A stretch of 64,000 nt of DNA, from NCBI GenBank assembly GCA_051307355.1, contig JBPPLQ010000001.1:62001-126000 (forward strand). The letters run 5' to 3'. The notes under the pieces are model-generated. The model was not told the origin of the DNA. It worked only from the letters and a program-made list of their open reading frames with translations, and did not search any database. The stretch is from Makana argininalis_D. Lineage in GTDB: Bacteria > Pseudomonadota > Gammaproteobacteria > Enterobacterales > Enterobacteriaceae. The position numbers and the translations under genes are program-made. Numbering within the stretch: the stretch's first letter is position 1; the number at the start of each line of letters is the position of its first letter. This document shows, one piece after another, positions 9,382-18,211 of this stretch.

Positions 9382-9410
9382 CTTGAAAAGCTAATTTTTG
9401 TCCTCATATA
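9382..9410 (+). promoter_or_regulatory. Sigma-32 (heat-shock) promoter of dnaK
   Basis: CTTGAA (9382-9387) is separated by 14 nt from CCTCATATA (9402-9410). The sigma-32 consensus is CTTGAA, 13-15 nt, CCCCATNTA, so this matches at all but one defined base with correct spacing, about 50 bp before dnaK. The C-rich -10 stands out from the surrounding A/T. An 8-bp inverted repeat (9403-9410 with 9416-9423) overlaps the -10 and probable start site. rpoH is present at 35268-36140. Confidence 0.82.
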
Positions 9411-9457
9411 TAAAATATATGAGTAATATATTTTAATATTAAAATTAAAGGTTTTAA

Positions 9458-11362
9458 ATGGGAAAAATAATTGGAATAGATTTAGGTACTACTAATTCTT
9501 GTGTATCTATTATTGAAAATGGAAAACCAAAAGTAATTGAAAATAGTGAGGGCGATAGAACCACACCTTCTATTGTTGCTTATACTAAAAATAATGAAAT
9601 TTTAGTTGGACAACCAGCTAAAAGACAATCCATTACCAATCCTGAAAATACTTTATTTGCAATAAAAAGACTAATAGGTAGAAGATTTAAAGACAAAGAA
9701 GTTCAACGTGATGTTAATATAATGCCTTATAATATAATACAAGCAGATAATGGAGATGCTTGGATACAAGTTAAAAATAAAAAAATATCACCTCCTCAAA
9801 TTTCAGCTGAAATTTTAAAAAAAATGAAAAAAACAGCTGAAGAATATCTTAAAGTAAAAATTAATAGTGCTGTTATTACTGTACCTGCTTATTTTAATGA
9901 TGCACAACGTCAAGCAACAAAAGATGCAGGACGTATAGCAGGTTTAGATGTAAAAAGGATAATTAATGAACCAACTGCTGCTGCTTTAGCTTATGGTCTT
10001 GATAAAGAAATTGGAAATAGAATTATAGCAGTTTATGATTTAGGTGGTGGTACATTTGATATTTCTATTATAGAAATAGATGATGTTGATGGAGAAAAAG
10101 CTTTTGAAGTATTATCTACTAATGGTGATACACATTTAGGTGGTGAAGATTTTGATAGTAAATTAATTAATTACTTAGCAGATGAATTTAATAAAAATCA
10201 AGGCATTGATCTTAGAAAGGATCCTTTAGCAATGCAAAGATTAAAAGAAGCATCTGAAAAAGCAAAAATAGAATTATCTTCTTCACACCAAACAGATGTT
10301 AATCTTCCTTATATTACAGCAGATAATAATGGTCCAAAACATATGAATATAAAAGTGACTCGTGCTAAATTAGAATCTTTAGTTGAAGATTTAGTTAAAC
10401 GTACTATTAAACCATTGGAAATATCTTTACAAGATGCTAAAGTTTCTATATCTGATATTAAAGATATTATATTAGTTGGTGGTCAAACTCGTATGCCTTT
10501 AGTTCAAACAATAGTTACAAATTTTTTTAATAAAAAACCAAGAAAAGATGTTAATCCTGACGAAGCAGTAGCTATAGGTGCATCAGTTCAAGGTGGTGTT
10601 TTAGCTGGTGATGTTAAAGATGTTTTATTATTGGATGTTACTCCTTTATCATTAGGTATAGAAACAATGGGAGGTGTTATGACAACATTATTATCTAAAA
10701 ATACAACTATTCCTACTAATCATAGTCAAATTTTTTCAACTGCAGAAGATAATCAATCTGCTGTTACTATTCATATATTACAAGGTGAGCGTAAAAGAGC
10801 AATAGATAATAAATCATTAGGACAATTTAATTTAGATGGTATTGAACCTGCAATGCGTGGAACTCCACAAATTGAGGTAACTTTTGATATAGATGCTGAT
10901 GGTATTTTACATGTAAATGCAAAAGATAAAAAAAGCGGAAGAGAACAAAAAATAACAATTAAAGCTTCTTCAGGTTTAAAAGAAGAAGAAATAAAAAAAA
11001 TGGTAGAAGAATCTAAAATTAATGCTGAATCAGATAAAAAATTTGAGGAATTAATTCAAATAAAAAATCAAGCTGATTATCTTTTACATAGTAGTAAAAA
11101 ACAATTAAAAGAAATAGAAAATAAGATTTCAAAAGAAAATAAAAATTTAGTTGAAGAATCATTTAAAAATTTAGAAAATGCACTTAAAGGAGAAGATAAA
11201 TCTGAAATAAGTAAAAAAATGCAATTATTGATAAATATTACTAGTAAGATAATACAACCAGAAAATAAAAAAGACACAACAGAAAATAGTAAAAACAATA
11301 ACAATGTTTCAAAAGAAAATGTAGTAGATGCTGAATTTGAAGAACTTAAAGATAAAAAATAA
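9458..11362 (+). CDS. dnaK: Hsp70 chaperone DnaK
   Basis: ATP-driven chaperone working with DnaJ and GrpE (grpE is not in the window). The nucleotide-binding domain (1-385) shows GIDLGTTNSCV, AYFNDAQRQATKDAG, EPTAAALAYG and DLGGGTFDIS; the interdomain linker DVLLLDVTPLSLGIE follows; the substrate domain and lid end in VVDAEFEELKDKK, the typical DnaK tail. Length 634 against 638 in E. coli. It is more conserved than most genes here, and its sigma-32 promoter is retained. Confidence 0.98.
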   Translation: MGKIIGIDLGTTNSCVSIIENGKPKVIENSEGDRTTPSIVAYTKNNEILVGQPAKRQSITNPENTLFAIKRLIGRRFKDKEVQRDVNIMPYNIIQADNGDAWIQVKNKKISPPQISAEILKKMKKTAEEYLKVKINSAVITVPAYFNDAQRQATKDAGRIAGLDVKRIINEPTAAALAYGLDKEIGNRIIAVYDLGGGTFDISIIEIDDVDGEKAFEVLSTNGDTHLGGEDFDSKLINYLADEFNKNQGIDLRKDPLAMQRLKEASEKAKIELSSSHQTDVNLPYITADNNGPKHMNIKVTRAKLESLVEDLVKRTIKPLEISLQDAKVSISDIKDIILVGGQTRMPLVQTIVTNFFNKKPRKDVNPDEAVAIGASVQGGVLAGDVKDVLLLDVTPLSLGIETMGGVMTTLLSKNTTIPTNHSQIFSTAEDNQSAVTIHILQGERKRAIDNKSLGQFNLDGIEPAMRGTPQIEVTFDIDADGILHVNAKDKKSGREQKITIKASSGLKEEEIKKMVEESKINAESDKKFEELIQIKNQADYLLHSSKKQLKEIENKISKENKNLVEESFKNLENALKGEDKSEISKKMQLLINITSKIIQPENKKDTTENSKNNNNVSKENVVDAEFEELKDKK

Positions 11363-11411
11363 TAATTTTATATTATAATATAATATATTTATATATATTT
11401 TATGATAAAAT

Positions 11412-11441
11412 CACGAACATAGAATTTATTCTATGTTCGTG
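11412..11441 (+). terminator. dnaK-dnaJ intergenic hairpin
   Basis: A perfect 13-bp stem (11412-11424 with 11429-11441) and 4-nt loop contain several G/C pairs, unusual for this genome. No T-run follows, so it is more likely an mRNA-stabilising or processing structure, or a partial attenuator lowering dnaJ relative to dnaK, than a full terminator. Confidence 0.6.
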
Positions 11442-11473
11442 TATTAAATTTATAAATTATATTTAGGAAAAAA

Positions 11474-12589
11474 ATGTCAAAATTAGACTATTATGAAATT
11501 TTGGGTGTTTCTAGAAACTCAGAAAACAGAGAAATAAAAAAAGCTTATAAACGTTTAGCAATGAAATTTCACCCAGATAGAAACTTAGGAAACAAACAAG
11601 CAGAATCAAAATTTAAAGAAATTAAAGAAGCATATGAAATATTAAAAGATCCTCAAAAACGTTCAACATATGATCAATATGGACATTCTGCATTTGAACA
11701 AAATAGTAATGTAGAAGATAATTCGGATTTTGGTGATATATTTGGAGATGTTTTTGGTGACATATTTAGTGGAAATAAAAGACAAAAAGTTAGAAGAGGC
11801 TCTGATCTACAATATAACATTCAAATATCTCTTGAAGAGTCAGTAAAAGGAGTAATAAAAGAAATACGTATTAAAACTTTTGATAAATGTAATTTTTGTA
11901 ATGGAAGTGGTGCAAAATCAAAAAATTCAATAATAAATTGTTCATCATGTAATGGAAATGGTCAAATACATACAAGACAAGGTTTTTTTACTGTCCAACA
12001 AACTTGTCCATATTGTATGGGTTGTGGAACAGTTATTAAAAATACATGTATAAAATGTAATAATGGTAGAATAGAAAAATTAAAAATGTTATCTGTAAAA
12101 ATACCATCAGGAGTAGATTCTGGAGATAGAATTAGATTAACAGGCAAAGGAGAAGCTGGAGAATATGGAATTGATCCAGGTGATTTATATGTACAAATAA
12201 ATATTAAAAAACATCCTATTTTTGAGCGTGAAGAAAATAATCTTTATTGTGAAATACCTATTAATTTTACAAAAGCAGCTTTAGGTGGTGAAATAGAAAT
12301 TCCAACTCTTTATGGAAAACTAAAATTAAAAATACCTTTAGAAACACAAACAGGTAAAATTTTTAGAATAAGAGGAAAAGGTGTTAAATCATTACGTGGT
12401 GTATCTATTGGGGATTTATTATGTAAAATAGTTGTAGAAACACCTGTAAAACTTAATAATTATCAAAAAAAATTATTATTTGATCTTGAAAAAAGTTTTT
12501 ATAATTCATATGAAAATAATAATATTCCTAAATCTAAAAAATTTATTAAAACTGTTGAAAAATTTTTTGATAATATTCAACAGAATTAA
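11474..12589 (+). CDS. dnaJ: Hsp40 co-chaperone DnaJ
   Basis: Stimulates DnaK ATPase and delivers substrates. The J domain (1-70) has HPD at 33-35; a short Gly/Phe region follows; the zinc domain (about 135-205) has four Cys modules beginning CNFCNGSG, CSSCNGNG, CPYCMGCG and CIKCNNGR; then come the substrate-binding beta domains. Length is 371 against 376 in E. coli. The stop codon and last residues (NIQQN) lie inside the 21-bp stem shared with rpsT. Confidence 0.97.
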   Translation: MSKLDYYEILGVSRNSENREIKKAYKRLAMKFHPDRNLGNKQAESKFKEIKEAYEILKDPQKRSTYDQYGHSAFEQNSNVEDNSDFGDIFGDVFGDIFSGNKRQKVRRGSDLQYNIQISLEESVKGVIKEIRIKTFDKCNFCNGSGAKSKNSIINCSSCNGNGQIHTRQGFFTVQQTCPYCMGCGTVIKNTCIKCNNGRIEKLKMLSVKIPSGVDSGDRIRLTGKGEAGEYGIDPGDLYVQINIKKHPIFEREENNLYCEIPINFTKAALGGEIEIPTLYGKLKLKIPLETQTGKIFRIRGKGVKSLRGVSIGDLLCKIVVETPVKLNNYQKKLLFDLEKSFYNSYENNNIPKSKKFIKTVEKFFDNIQQN

Positions 12590-12630
12590 AAAATTAATTA
12601 ATATTAATATTTTTAATTCTGTTGAATATT
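12572..12630. terminator. Bidirectional hairpin embedded in the 3' ends of dnaJ and rpsT
   Basis: Bases 12572-12592 are a perfect 21-bp inverted repeat of 12610-12630 with a 17-nt loop. The left arm encodes the last dnaJ codons and stop; the right arm encodes the segment IFNRIKN of rpsT on the other strand. Each strand ends in a T-rich run, so one hairpin can terminate both convergent genes. Confidence 0.75.
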
Positions 12631-12863
12631 TTTTTCTTATAACGAGATGCTTTATTTTTATGTATTAAACCTTTTGTAGATTTTCTATCAATAATTGATT
12701 GAAATTTACAAAATAAATCTTTAGATATTTTTTTATCTTTTTTATATATATAAAATTTAATTTTTTTTAAAAAATTTTTAATAATTGATTTATTACTTAT
12801 GTTATTTTTTCTTTTTTTTTTAGATTGTAAGTCTCTTTTTATTGATGATTTTATTTTAGACAA
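12594..12863 (-). CDS. rpsT: 30S ribosomal protein S20
   Basis: Binds the 5' and 3' minor domains of 16S rRNA. The N-terminus MSKIKSSIKRDLQSKKKRKNN and the motif KGLIHKNKASRYK match the family; 89 residues against 87 in E. coli. The C-terminus is encoded in the shared terminator stem, which may have shaped its last residues (NININ). In E. coli rpsT is divergent from ribF-ileS; here ribF is missing. Confidence 0.95.
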   Translation of the reverse strand: MSKIKSSIKRDLQSKKKRKNNISNKSIIKNFLKKIKFYIYKKDKKISKDLFCKFQSIIDRKSTKGLIHKNKASRYKKKIFNRIKNININ

Positions 12864-12955
12864 TTTTAATCCTTATAAAATATTTAATTTTTTAATTTTT
12901 ATTAAGTTAATATTGTAGTTGAATTTATATTTATTATTAAAATAATAATTGATTT

Positions 12956-12998
12956 TTTAATATAAAACAACATTAAAATAATGTTGTTTTATATTAAA
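12956..12998. repeat. Orphan 20-bp palindrome between rpsT and ileS
   Basis: Bases 12956-12975 pair perfectly with 12979-12998 over an AAA loop. The two flanking genes point away from each other, so it cannot be the terminator of either. It sits where ribF lies in E. coli. Confidence 0.7.
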
Positions 12999-13130
12999 TA
13001 TATATATTAAACATAAAATAAATAATATAAATAAAACTTATTATAACAAAATTATAACATATTTTAATTTTTAAATACATTTTAAAAATTTTATTATTTC
13101 AATTTTAAATAAAAAAATTTGGAAAAAAAA

Positions 13131-15947
13131 ATGATAAATTACAAAAAAACTTTAAATTTACCTTTAACATCTTTTCCTATGAAAGCAAATCTTCCTATTA
13201 AAGAAAATAGAATTTTAAGTAAATGGTATAAAGAAGATATTTATAATCAGATTAGATTAAGTAAAAAAAATAAAAAGAAATTTATACTTCATGATGGACC
13301 ACCTTACGCAAACGGCAATATACATATTGGACATGCAGTTAATAAAATTATCAAAGATATTATTATTAAATATAAAAGCATGAATGGATATAATGCTCCT
13401 TATATACCAGGATGGGATTGTCATGGGTTACCTATTGAATTAAAAGTAAATAAAATGTTAGGTAAAAATATAAAAAAAATAAAATGTAAAGATTTTATAT
13501 TAAATTGTCGTAAATATGCTTTAGAACAAGTAGAAAATCAAAAAAAAGATTTTATTAGACTTGGTGTTATTGCTGATTGGAAAAATCCCTATTTAACTAT
13601 GGATTTTAAAACTGAAGCTAATATTATTCGTACTTTTAGTAAAATAATATCTAATAATTATTTATATAAAGGATTAAAACCTATTCATTGGTGTATTGAA
13701 TGCAAATCTTCATTGTCAGAAGCAGAAGTAGAATATTATAATATTATTTCAACATCTATGCATATTGCTTTTGAAGCTTTGAATTCTTCATTTGTTTCTT
13801 CGAAATTTTTTATTAATAATTTAAAATTAAAAATTTCAATTATTATTTGGACAACAATGCCATGGACATTACCAGATAATAGAGCAATTGCTGTAAATAC
13901 AAAATTTGATTATTGTTTAGTAAAAACTGAAAAACAAATATATATAATATATTCAAAATTAGTAAAAAAATTAATGATACAATATAAAATAACACAATGG
14001 AGCATAATAGGAAAAACAAAAGGTCGTAATTTAGAATTTTTAAAATTTAAACATCCTTTTATGAATTTTAATATACCTATTATTTTGAGTAATAATGTTA
14101 ATTCAGATATGGGAACTGGTGCAGTTCATATAGCACCTAGTCATAGTAATGATGATTATATTATTTCTAAAAAATACAACTTAGAAATTTTTGATTCTAC
14201 TAATCATAAAGGTGAATATATTAAAAATACATTATATGAATTAGATGGCATAAAAGTACTTCAATCAAACAAAGTTTTAATTAAAATTTTAAAAAATAAA
14301 AATTTATTAATATATGTAAAAAAAATTAATCATAGTTACCCTCATTGTTGGAGACATAAAACACCTATTATATTTAGAGCAACACCTCAATGGTTTATAA
14401 GTATCAATAAAAATAATTTAAGAGAAAAATTATTAAATTCTATTAAAAATGTTAATTGGATTCCAACATGGGGAAAAAATAGAATTAAAAATATGATTAT
14501 TAATCGTCCTGATTGGTGCATTTCTCGTCAAAGGGTATGGGGTGTTCCAATGTCATTATTTGTTCATAATAAAACTTATAAACTTCATCCTCGCACTCTT
14601 GAAATACTTGAAATAGTAGCAAAAAAAGTTGAAATCAATGGGATTCAAGCTTGGTATGATTTAGATCCATTAAGTATGATTGGTTATGATTTATATAATT
14701 ATCATAAAATTTCAGATACATTAGATATTTGGTTTGATTCTGGATCAACACATTTTTCAGTTGTAAGAACAAGATTAAAATGTATAAAAAATAATATTAA
14801 TTTATATTTAGAAGGTTCAGACCAACATAGAGGATGGTTTATGTCATCTTTGGTAACATCAACTATTATTAATAAAAAAGCACCTTATGATGAAGTTTTA
14901 ACTCATGGATTTACTGTTGATAGTAAAGGACGTAAAATGTCAAAATCAGTTGGAAATGTATTTGACTCTAATAATATAATAAATACATTAGGAGCTGACA
15001 TTTTAAGATTATGGGTTTCATCTAATGATTATACTAATGAAATGACTGTTTCAGATAAAATTATTAACAAATCAATAGATAATTATCGTAAAATAAGAAA
15101 TACTGTTAGATTTTTATTAGCTAATATACATGATTTTGACCCTAATGATAATATTGTAAATACTAAAAATATGGTTATATTAGATATTTGGGCGGTATCT
15201 AAAGCAAAAGAAGTACAAAATGAAATTTTATTATTTTATAAAAATTATGATTTTCATAATGTAGTAAAAAGAATTATGTATTTTTGTTCAACCGAAATGA
15301 GTTCTTTTTATCTAGATATTATAAAAGATCGTCAATACACATTTCATAAATGTAGTATATATAGACGTAGTTGTCAAACTGCAATATATCATATAATTGA
15401 AGCAATGGTCCGTTGGATTTCTCCTATTATTTCTTTTACTGCTGATGAAATATGGAATTTTATTCCAGGCAATAGAAATAAAAATATTTTTTTAGAAGAA
15501 TGGTATAATAATTTATTTTCTTTAAAAGAAAAAAGTATATTTAATAATAATTTCTGGAAAACTATTATTAAAATACGTAATGAAATTAATAAAATAATAG
15601 AAATATCACGTGAAAAAAAAATTATTAATAGTTCTTTAGAGTCATGTATAATATTACATGCAAAACCATATATTTATAAAATTTTAAAAAAATTAGGTAA
15701 TGAAATTAAATTTATATTTCTGACTTCCAAAGTAGTATTATCAGATTATAATAATTCTGATATACACTCAATAAAATGTGAAAATATTAATGGTTTAAAA
15801 ATAAATTTAATAAAAGTGAAAGGTAAAAAATGTCCTCGTTGCTGGCATTTTGTATACAATATTAATTCTAAAGAAAATTACTCTGAAATATGTAAAAGAT
15901 GTATATTGAATACATTAGGTTCAGGAGAAAAACGTAAATTTGTTTAA
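13131..15947 (+). CDS. ileS: Isoleucyl-tRNA synthetase
   Basis: Class I synthetase charging tRNA-Ile, with an editing domain. The HIGH motif (NIHIGHAVNK) is near residue 64 and KMSKS (GRKMSKSVGN) near 602; the editing domain between them carries WTTMPWTLPDNRAI; the C-terminal zinc-binding Cys pairs are CPRCWHF and CKRCI. I start at ATG 13131 (MINYKKTLNLPLTSFPM), behind GGAAAA, because this aligns with E. coli IleS and gives its 938 residues; the TTG at 13119 overlaps the Shine-Dalgarno. Overlaps lspA by one base. Confidence 0.97.
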   Translation: MINYKKTLNLPLTSFPMKANLPIKENRILSKWYKEDIYNQIRLSKKNKKKFILHDGPPYANGNIHIGHAVNKIIKDIIIKYKSMNGYNAPYIPGWDCHGLPIELKVNKMLGKNIKKIKCKDFILNCRKYALEQVENQKKDFIRLGVIADWKNPYLTMDFKTEANIIRTFSKIISNNYLYKGLKPIHWCIECKSSLSEAEVEYYNIISTSMHIAFEALNSSFVSSKFFINNLKLKISIIIWTTMPWTLPDNRAIAVNTKFDYCLVKTEKQIYIIYSKLVKKLMIQYKITQWSIIGKTKGRNLEFLKFKHPFMNFNIPIILSNNVNSDMGTGAVHIAPSHSNDDYIISKKYNLEIFDSTNHKGEYIKNTLYELDGIKVLQSNKVLIKILKNKNLLIYVKKINHSYPHCWRHKTPIIFRATPQWFISINKNNLREKLLNSIKNVNWIPTWGKNRIKNMIINRPDWCISRQRVWGVPMSLFVHNKTYKLHPRTLEILEIVAKKVEINGIQAWYDLDPLSMIGYDLYNYHKISDTLDIWFDSGSTHFSVVRTRLKCIKNNINLYLEGSDQHRGWFMSSLVTSTIINKKAPYDEVLTHGFTVDSKGRKMSKSVGNVFDSNNIINTLGADILRLWVSSNDYTNEMTVSDKIINKSIDNYRKIRNTVRFLLANIHDFDPNDNIVNTKNMVILDIWAVSKAKEVQNEILLFYKNYDFHNVVKRIMYFCSTEMSSFYLDIIKDRQYTFHKCSIYRRSCQTAIYHIIEAMVRWISPIISFTADEIWNFIPGNRNKNIFLEEWYNNLFSLKEKSIFNNNFWKTIIKIRNEINKIIEISREKKIINSSLESCIILHAKPYIYKILKKLGNEIKFIFLTSKVVLSDYNNSDIHSIKCENINGLKINLIKVKGKKCPRCWHFVYNINSKENYSEICKRCILNTLGSGEKRKFV

Positions 15948-16420
15948 TGAATAAAATATTTAAATATAAAAAATTATATTGGATATATATATCAATATAT
16001 ATTTTAATCATTGATTTTGTAATAAAAAAAATAATAATAAATAAAATATGTATTAATTGTATTTTTTATTTTTGTTATTTTATTAATATAACTCATATAC
16101 ATAATTTAGGAGCAGCGTTTAATTTTTTATCTGATAGATATATATGGCAAATTTGTATTTTAAATTTTACTTCAATATTTACTATATTTTTATTTTTAGT
16201 AAAAATTATTATTAATAATAGTAAAAATAAAATAAATAATTTATCAGATTCTATGATTTTAGGAGGAATAATGGGAAACTTATTTGATAGATTAAATAAT
16301 AAATATATAATTGATTATATAGATTTTCATATTAATAATTTTCATTTTCCAATATTTAATATTTCAGATATAAGTATTATTATTGGATTATGTTTAATAA
16401 TATATAAAAAATTCACATAA
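15947..16420 (+). CDS. lspA: Lipoprotein signal peptidase (signal peptidase II)
   Basis: Inner-membrane aspartyl protease that removes signal peptides from diacylated prolipoproteins. There are four hydrophobic segments in 157 residues. The catalytic Asp motifs are visible as GNLFDRLN (about residue 110) and FNISDISI (about 140). It is coupled to ileS through TAATG, as in E. coli. Retention implies that at least a few lipoproteins are still processed. Confidence 0.92.
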   Translation: MNKIFKYKKLYWIYISIYILIIDFVIKKIIINKICINCIFYFCYFINITHIHNLGAAFNFLSDRYIWQICILNFTSIFTIFLFLVKIIINNSKNKINNLSDSMILGGIMGNLFDRLNNKYIIDYIDFHINNFHFPIFNISDISIIIGLCLIIYKKFT

Positions 16421-16453
16421 TATAATATAAATATAAAATTTATTTATATAAAA

Positions 16454-16819
16454 CTAAATACTAAAAGAATAGCCACAACTACAAGTATTATTATATTTTT
16501 TATTTTTAACAATGAAATGAGAAAATTCAATTTCTTCAATATAATCTATTGAACTTCCTATTAAATATTGAAAACTGATATTATCTACTATTAATTTTTC
16601 ATTTATATTATAATTTTTAATTATTAAATCTTTTTTACTAGATTTACTATCTAGTACAAAATTATATTTAAATCCTTTACAACCACCTCCGTTAATATAA
16701 ACTCTTAATTTAAGATTTATTTTATTTTCTTTTGAAATCAGATATTTAGTTCTTATTGCTGCTTTATCTGTGAAGTATATATTTAAATTTTTAATATCTA
16801 TATTATTTATAATTGTCAT
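16454..16819 (-). CDS. erpA: A-type Fe-S cluster insertion protein ErpA
   Basis: Carrier that passes Fe-S clusters to apo-enzymes, including isoprenoid enzymes. The three ligand Cys are in GGGCKGF and the C-terminal CSCGYSFSI. The strings KLRVYINGGG and FQYLIGSSIDY distinguish ErpA from IscA or SufA. 121 residues; the N-terminus is slightly extended. Convergent with lspA. Confidence 0.9.
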   Translation of the reverse strand: MTIINNIDIKNLNIYFTDKAAIRTKYLISKENKINLKLRVYINGGGCKGFKYNFVLDSKSSKKDLIIKNYNINEKLIVDNISFQYLIGSSIDYIEEIEFSHFIVKNKKYNNTCSCGYSFSI

Positions 16820-17234
16820 ATTTTAAAAACATATTTTTAAATATTAATATTTAATATATTAAAATAATAATATATATTATAAATTAAAATTTTCAATACT
16901 AAATTTAAAAAATTATTAAAATTTTTATATAAAATATATTTTTTATGAATTAAATTTTTGAATTAATTATTTTTTTAAAAATTATATATAATAATAATTA
17001 TATATATTAATATTAATAATACTAAATTTTTTTTAAAAATATTTTCTTAAAATAATGTATATTATTTTTTAAAAATATTTCATTTAGAAAATATAAAATA
17101 TATAAATTAACATACAATATATTTCAATAAATCTATTAAAACTTAAAAAAATTTAGAAATTGAAAATAAAATTATAATTAATTATATTAAATTAATATAA
17201 TTAAATTTATTGTTTAAAAAGGATATTAAATCAA
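16820..17234. other. 415-bp intergenic region between divergent erpA and rpsL
   Basis: Almost pure A/T with stops in all frames. It must contain the promoters of erpA (leftward) and of the str operon (rightward). I see no RNA gene and no strong inverted repeat; one candidate promoter is listed separately. Confidence 0.6.
17160..17188 (+). promoter_or_regulatory. Candidate sigma-70 promoter of the str operon
   Basis: TTGAAA (17160-17165) and TATATT (17183-17188), both 5/6 to consensus, are spaced 17 nt apart and would start transcription about 40 nt before rpsL. Chance matches are common at this base composition. Confidence 0.3.
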
Positions 17235-17609
17235 ATGCCTACAATTAATCAATTAATAAGAAAATCAAGATTTAAAAAAATAATAAAAAGTGATGTTCCA
17301 GCTCTTAATTCTTGTCCTCAAAAAAGAGGAGTGTGTATTCGAGTGTATACTACAACCCCTAAAAAACCAAATTCTGCTCTCCGAAAAGTATGTAGAGTTA
17401 GATTAACAAATGGATTAGAAGTAACTTCTTATATAGGAGGTGAAGGTCATAATTTACAAGAACATTCTATAGTGCTAATAAGAGGCGGAAGGGTAAAAGA
17501 CTTACCTGGAGTGCGTTATCATACAATTCATGGTGCTTTTGATTTATCAGGAATAAATAAAAGAAAAAATGGTAGATCTAAATACGGAACTAAAAAAATA
17601 AAATCTTAA
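17235..17609 (+). CDS. rpsL: 30S ribosomal protein S12
   Basis: Decoding-centre protein and first gene of the str operon. 124 residues, the family length. The conserved KKPNSALRKVCRVRLTNG and RGGRVKDLPGVRYH loops, which hold the streptomycin-related Lys positions and the usual methylthiolated Asp, are intact. A GGA motif at 17221 precedes the ATG. Confidence 0.98.
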   Translation: MPTINQLIRKSRFKKIIKSDVPALNSCPQKRGVCIRVYTTTPKKPNSALRKVCRVRLTNGLEVTSYIGGEGHNLQEHSIVLIRGGRVKDLPGVRYHTIHGAFDLSGINKRKNGRSKYGTKKIKS

Positions 17610-17664
17610 TTTATAAAAAATTAATTATAGTTAACTATTTATAAAAAAATATTTGGAGTATTTT

Positions 17665-18135
17665 ATGTCACGTCATAATATTATCAATAAAAGAAAGATA
17701 TTACCTGATACAAAGTTTGGATCTGAAATTGTATCTAAATTTATTAATATATTAATGATAAAAGGTAAAAAAACAATATCAGAAAAAATTGTTTATAAAG
17801 CTCTTAATTATCTTTCAAAAAAATCTGGAATAAATGATATTGAATCTTTTCAATTAGCTTTGGAAAATGTTAGACCTGTAGTTGAAGTAAAATCGAGAAG
17901 AGTTGGAGGTTCTACTTATCAGGTTCCAATAGAAGTACGTCCTGTGAGAAGTAATACATTAGCAATGAGATGGATTATTGAATCAGCTAGAAAAAGAAAA
18001 GAAAAAACAATGTCTTTAAGATTATATAAAGAGTTATTAGATGCTACAAGAAAAAAAGGTTTATCTTTTAAAAAACGTGAAGATATTCATAGAATGGCAG
18101 AAGCTAATAAAGCATTTGCTCATTATAGATGGTAA
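17665..18135 (+). CDS. rpsG: 30S ribosomal protein S7
   Basis: Organises the 16S rRNA 3' major domain. I start at ATG 17665 (MSRHNIINKRKILPDTKFGSE), preceded by GGAG at 17655; the TTG at 17653 runs through that Shine-Dalgarno and adds four unmatched residues. The resulting 156 residues equal the E. coli B form. Ends HRMAEANKAFAHYRW. Confidence 0.97.
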   Translation: MSRHNIINKRKILPDTKFGSEIVSKFINILMIKGKKTISEKIVYKALNYLSKKSGINDIESFQLALENVRPVVEVKSRRVGGSTYQVPIEVRPVRSNTLAMRWIIESARKRKEKTMSLRLYKELLDATRKKGLSFKKREDIHRMAEANKAFAHYRW

Positions 18136-18211
18136 ATAATATTTGGTCATATATTTTAATTTATATTAAACATTATTAATTTTTTAATACTAAAATATTT
18201 ATGAGGTTTTA

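Noticed and set aside
13119..13130. TTG start extending ileS by four codons
   Set aside because: It overlaps the Shine-Dalgarno of the ATG at 13131, and the shorter form aligns with E. coli IleS.
16421..16453. Terminator between lspA and erpA
   Set aside because: Only a 9-bp A/T stem without a T-run; within chance expectation.
17653..17664. TTG start extending rpsG
   Set aside because: The codons are the Shine-Dalgarno GGAG itself; ATG 17665 matches the family N-terminus.
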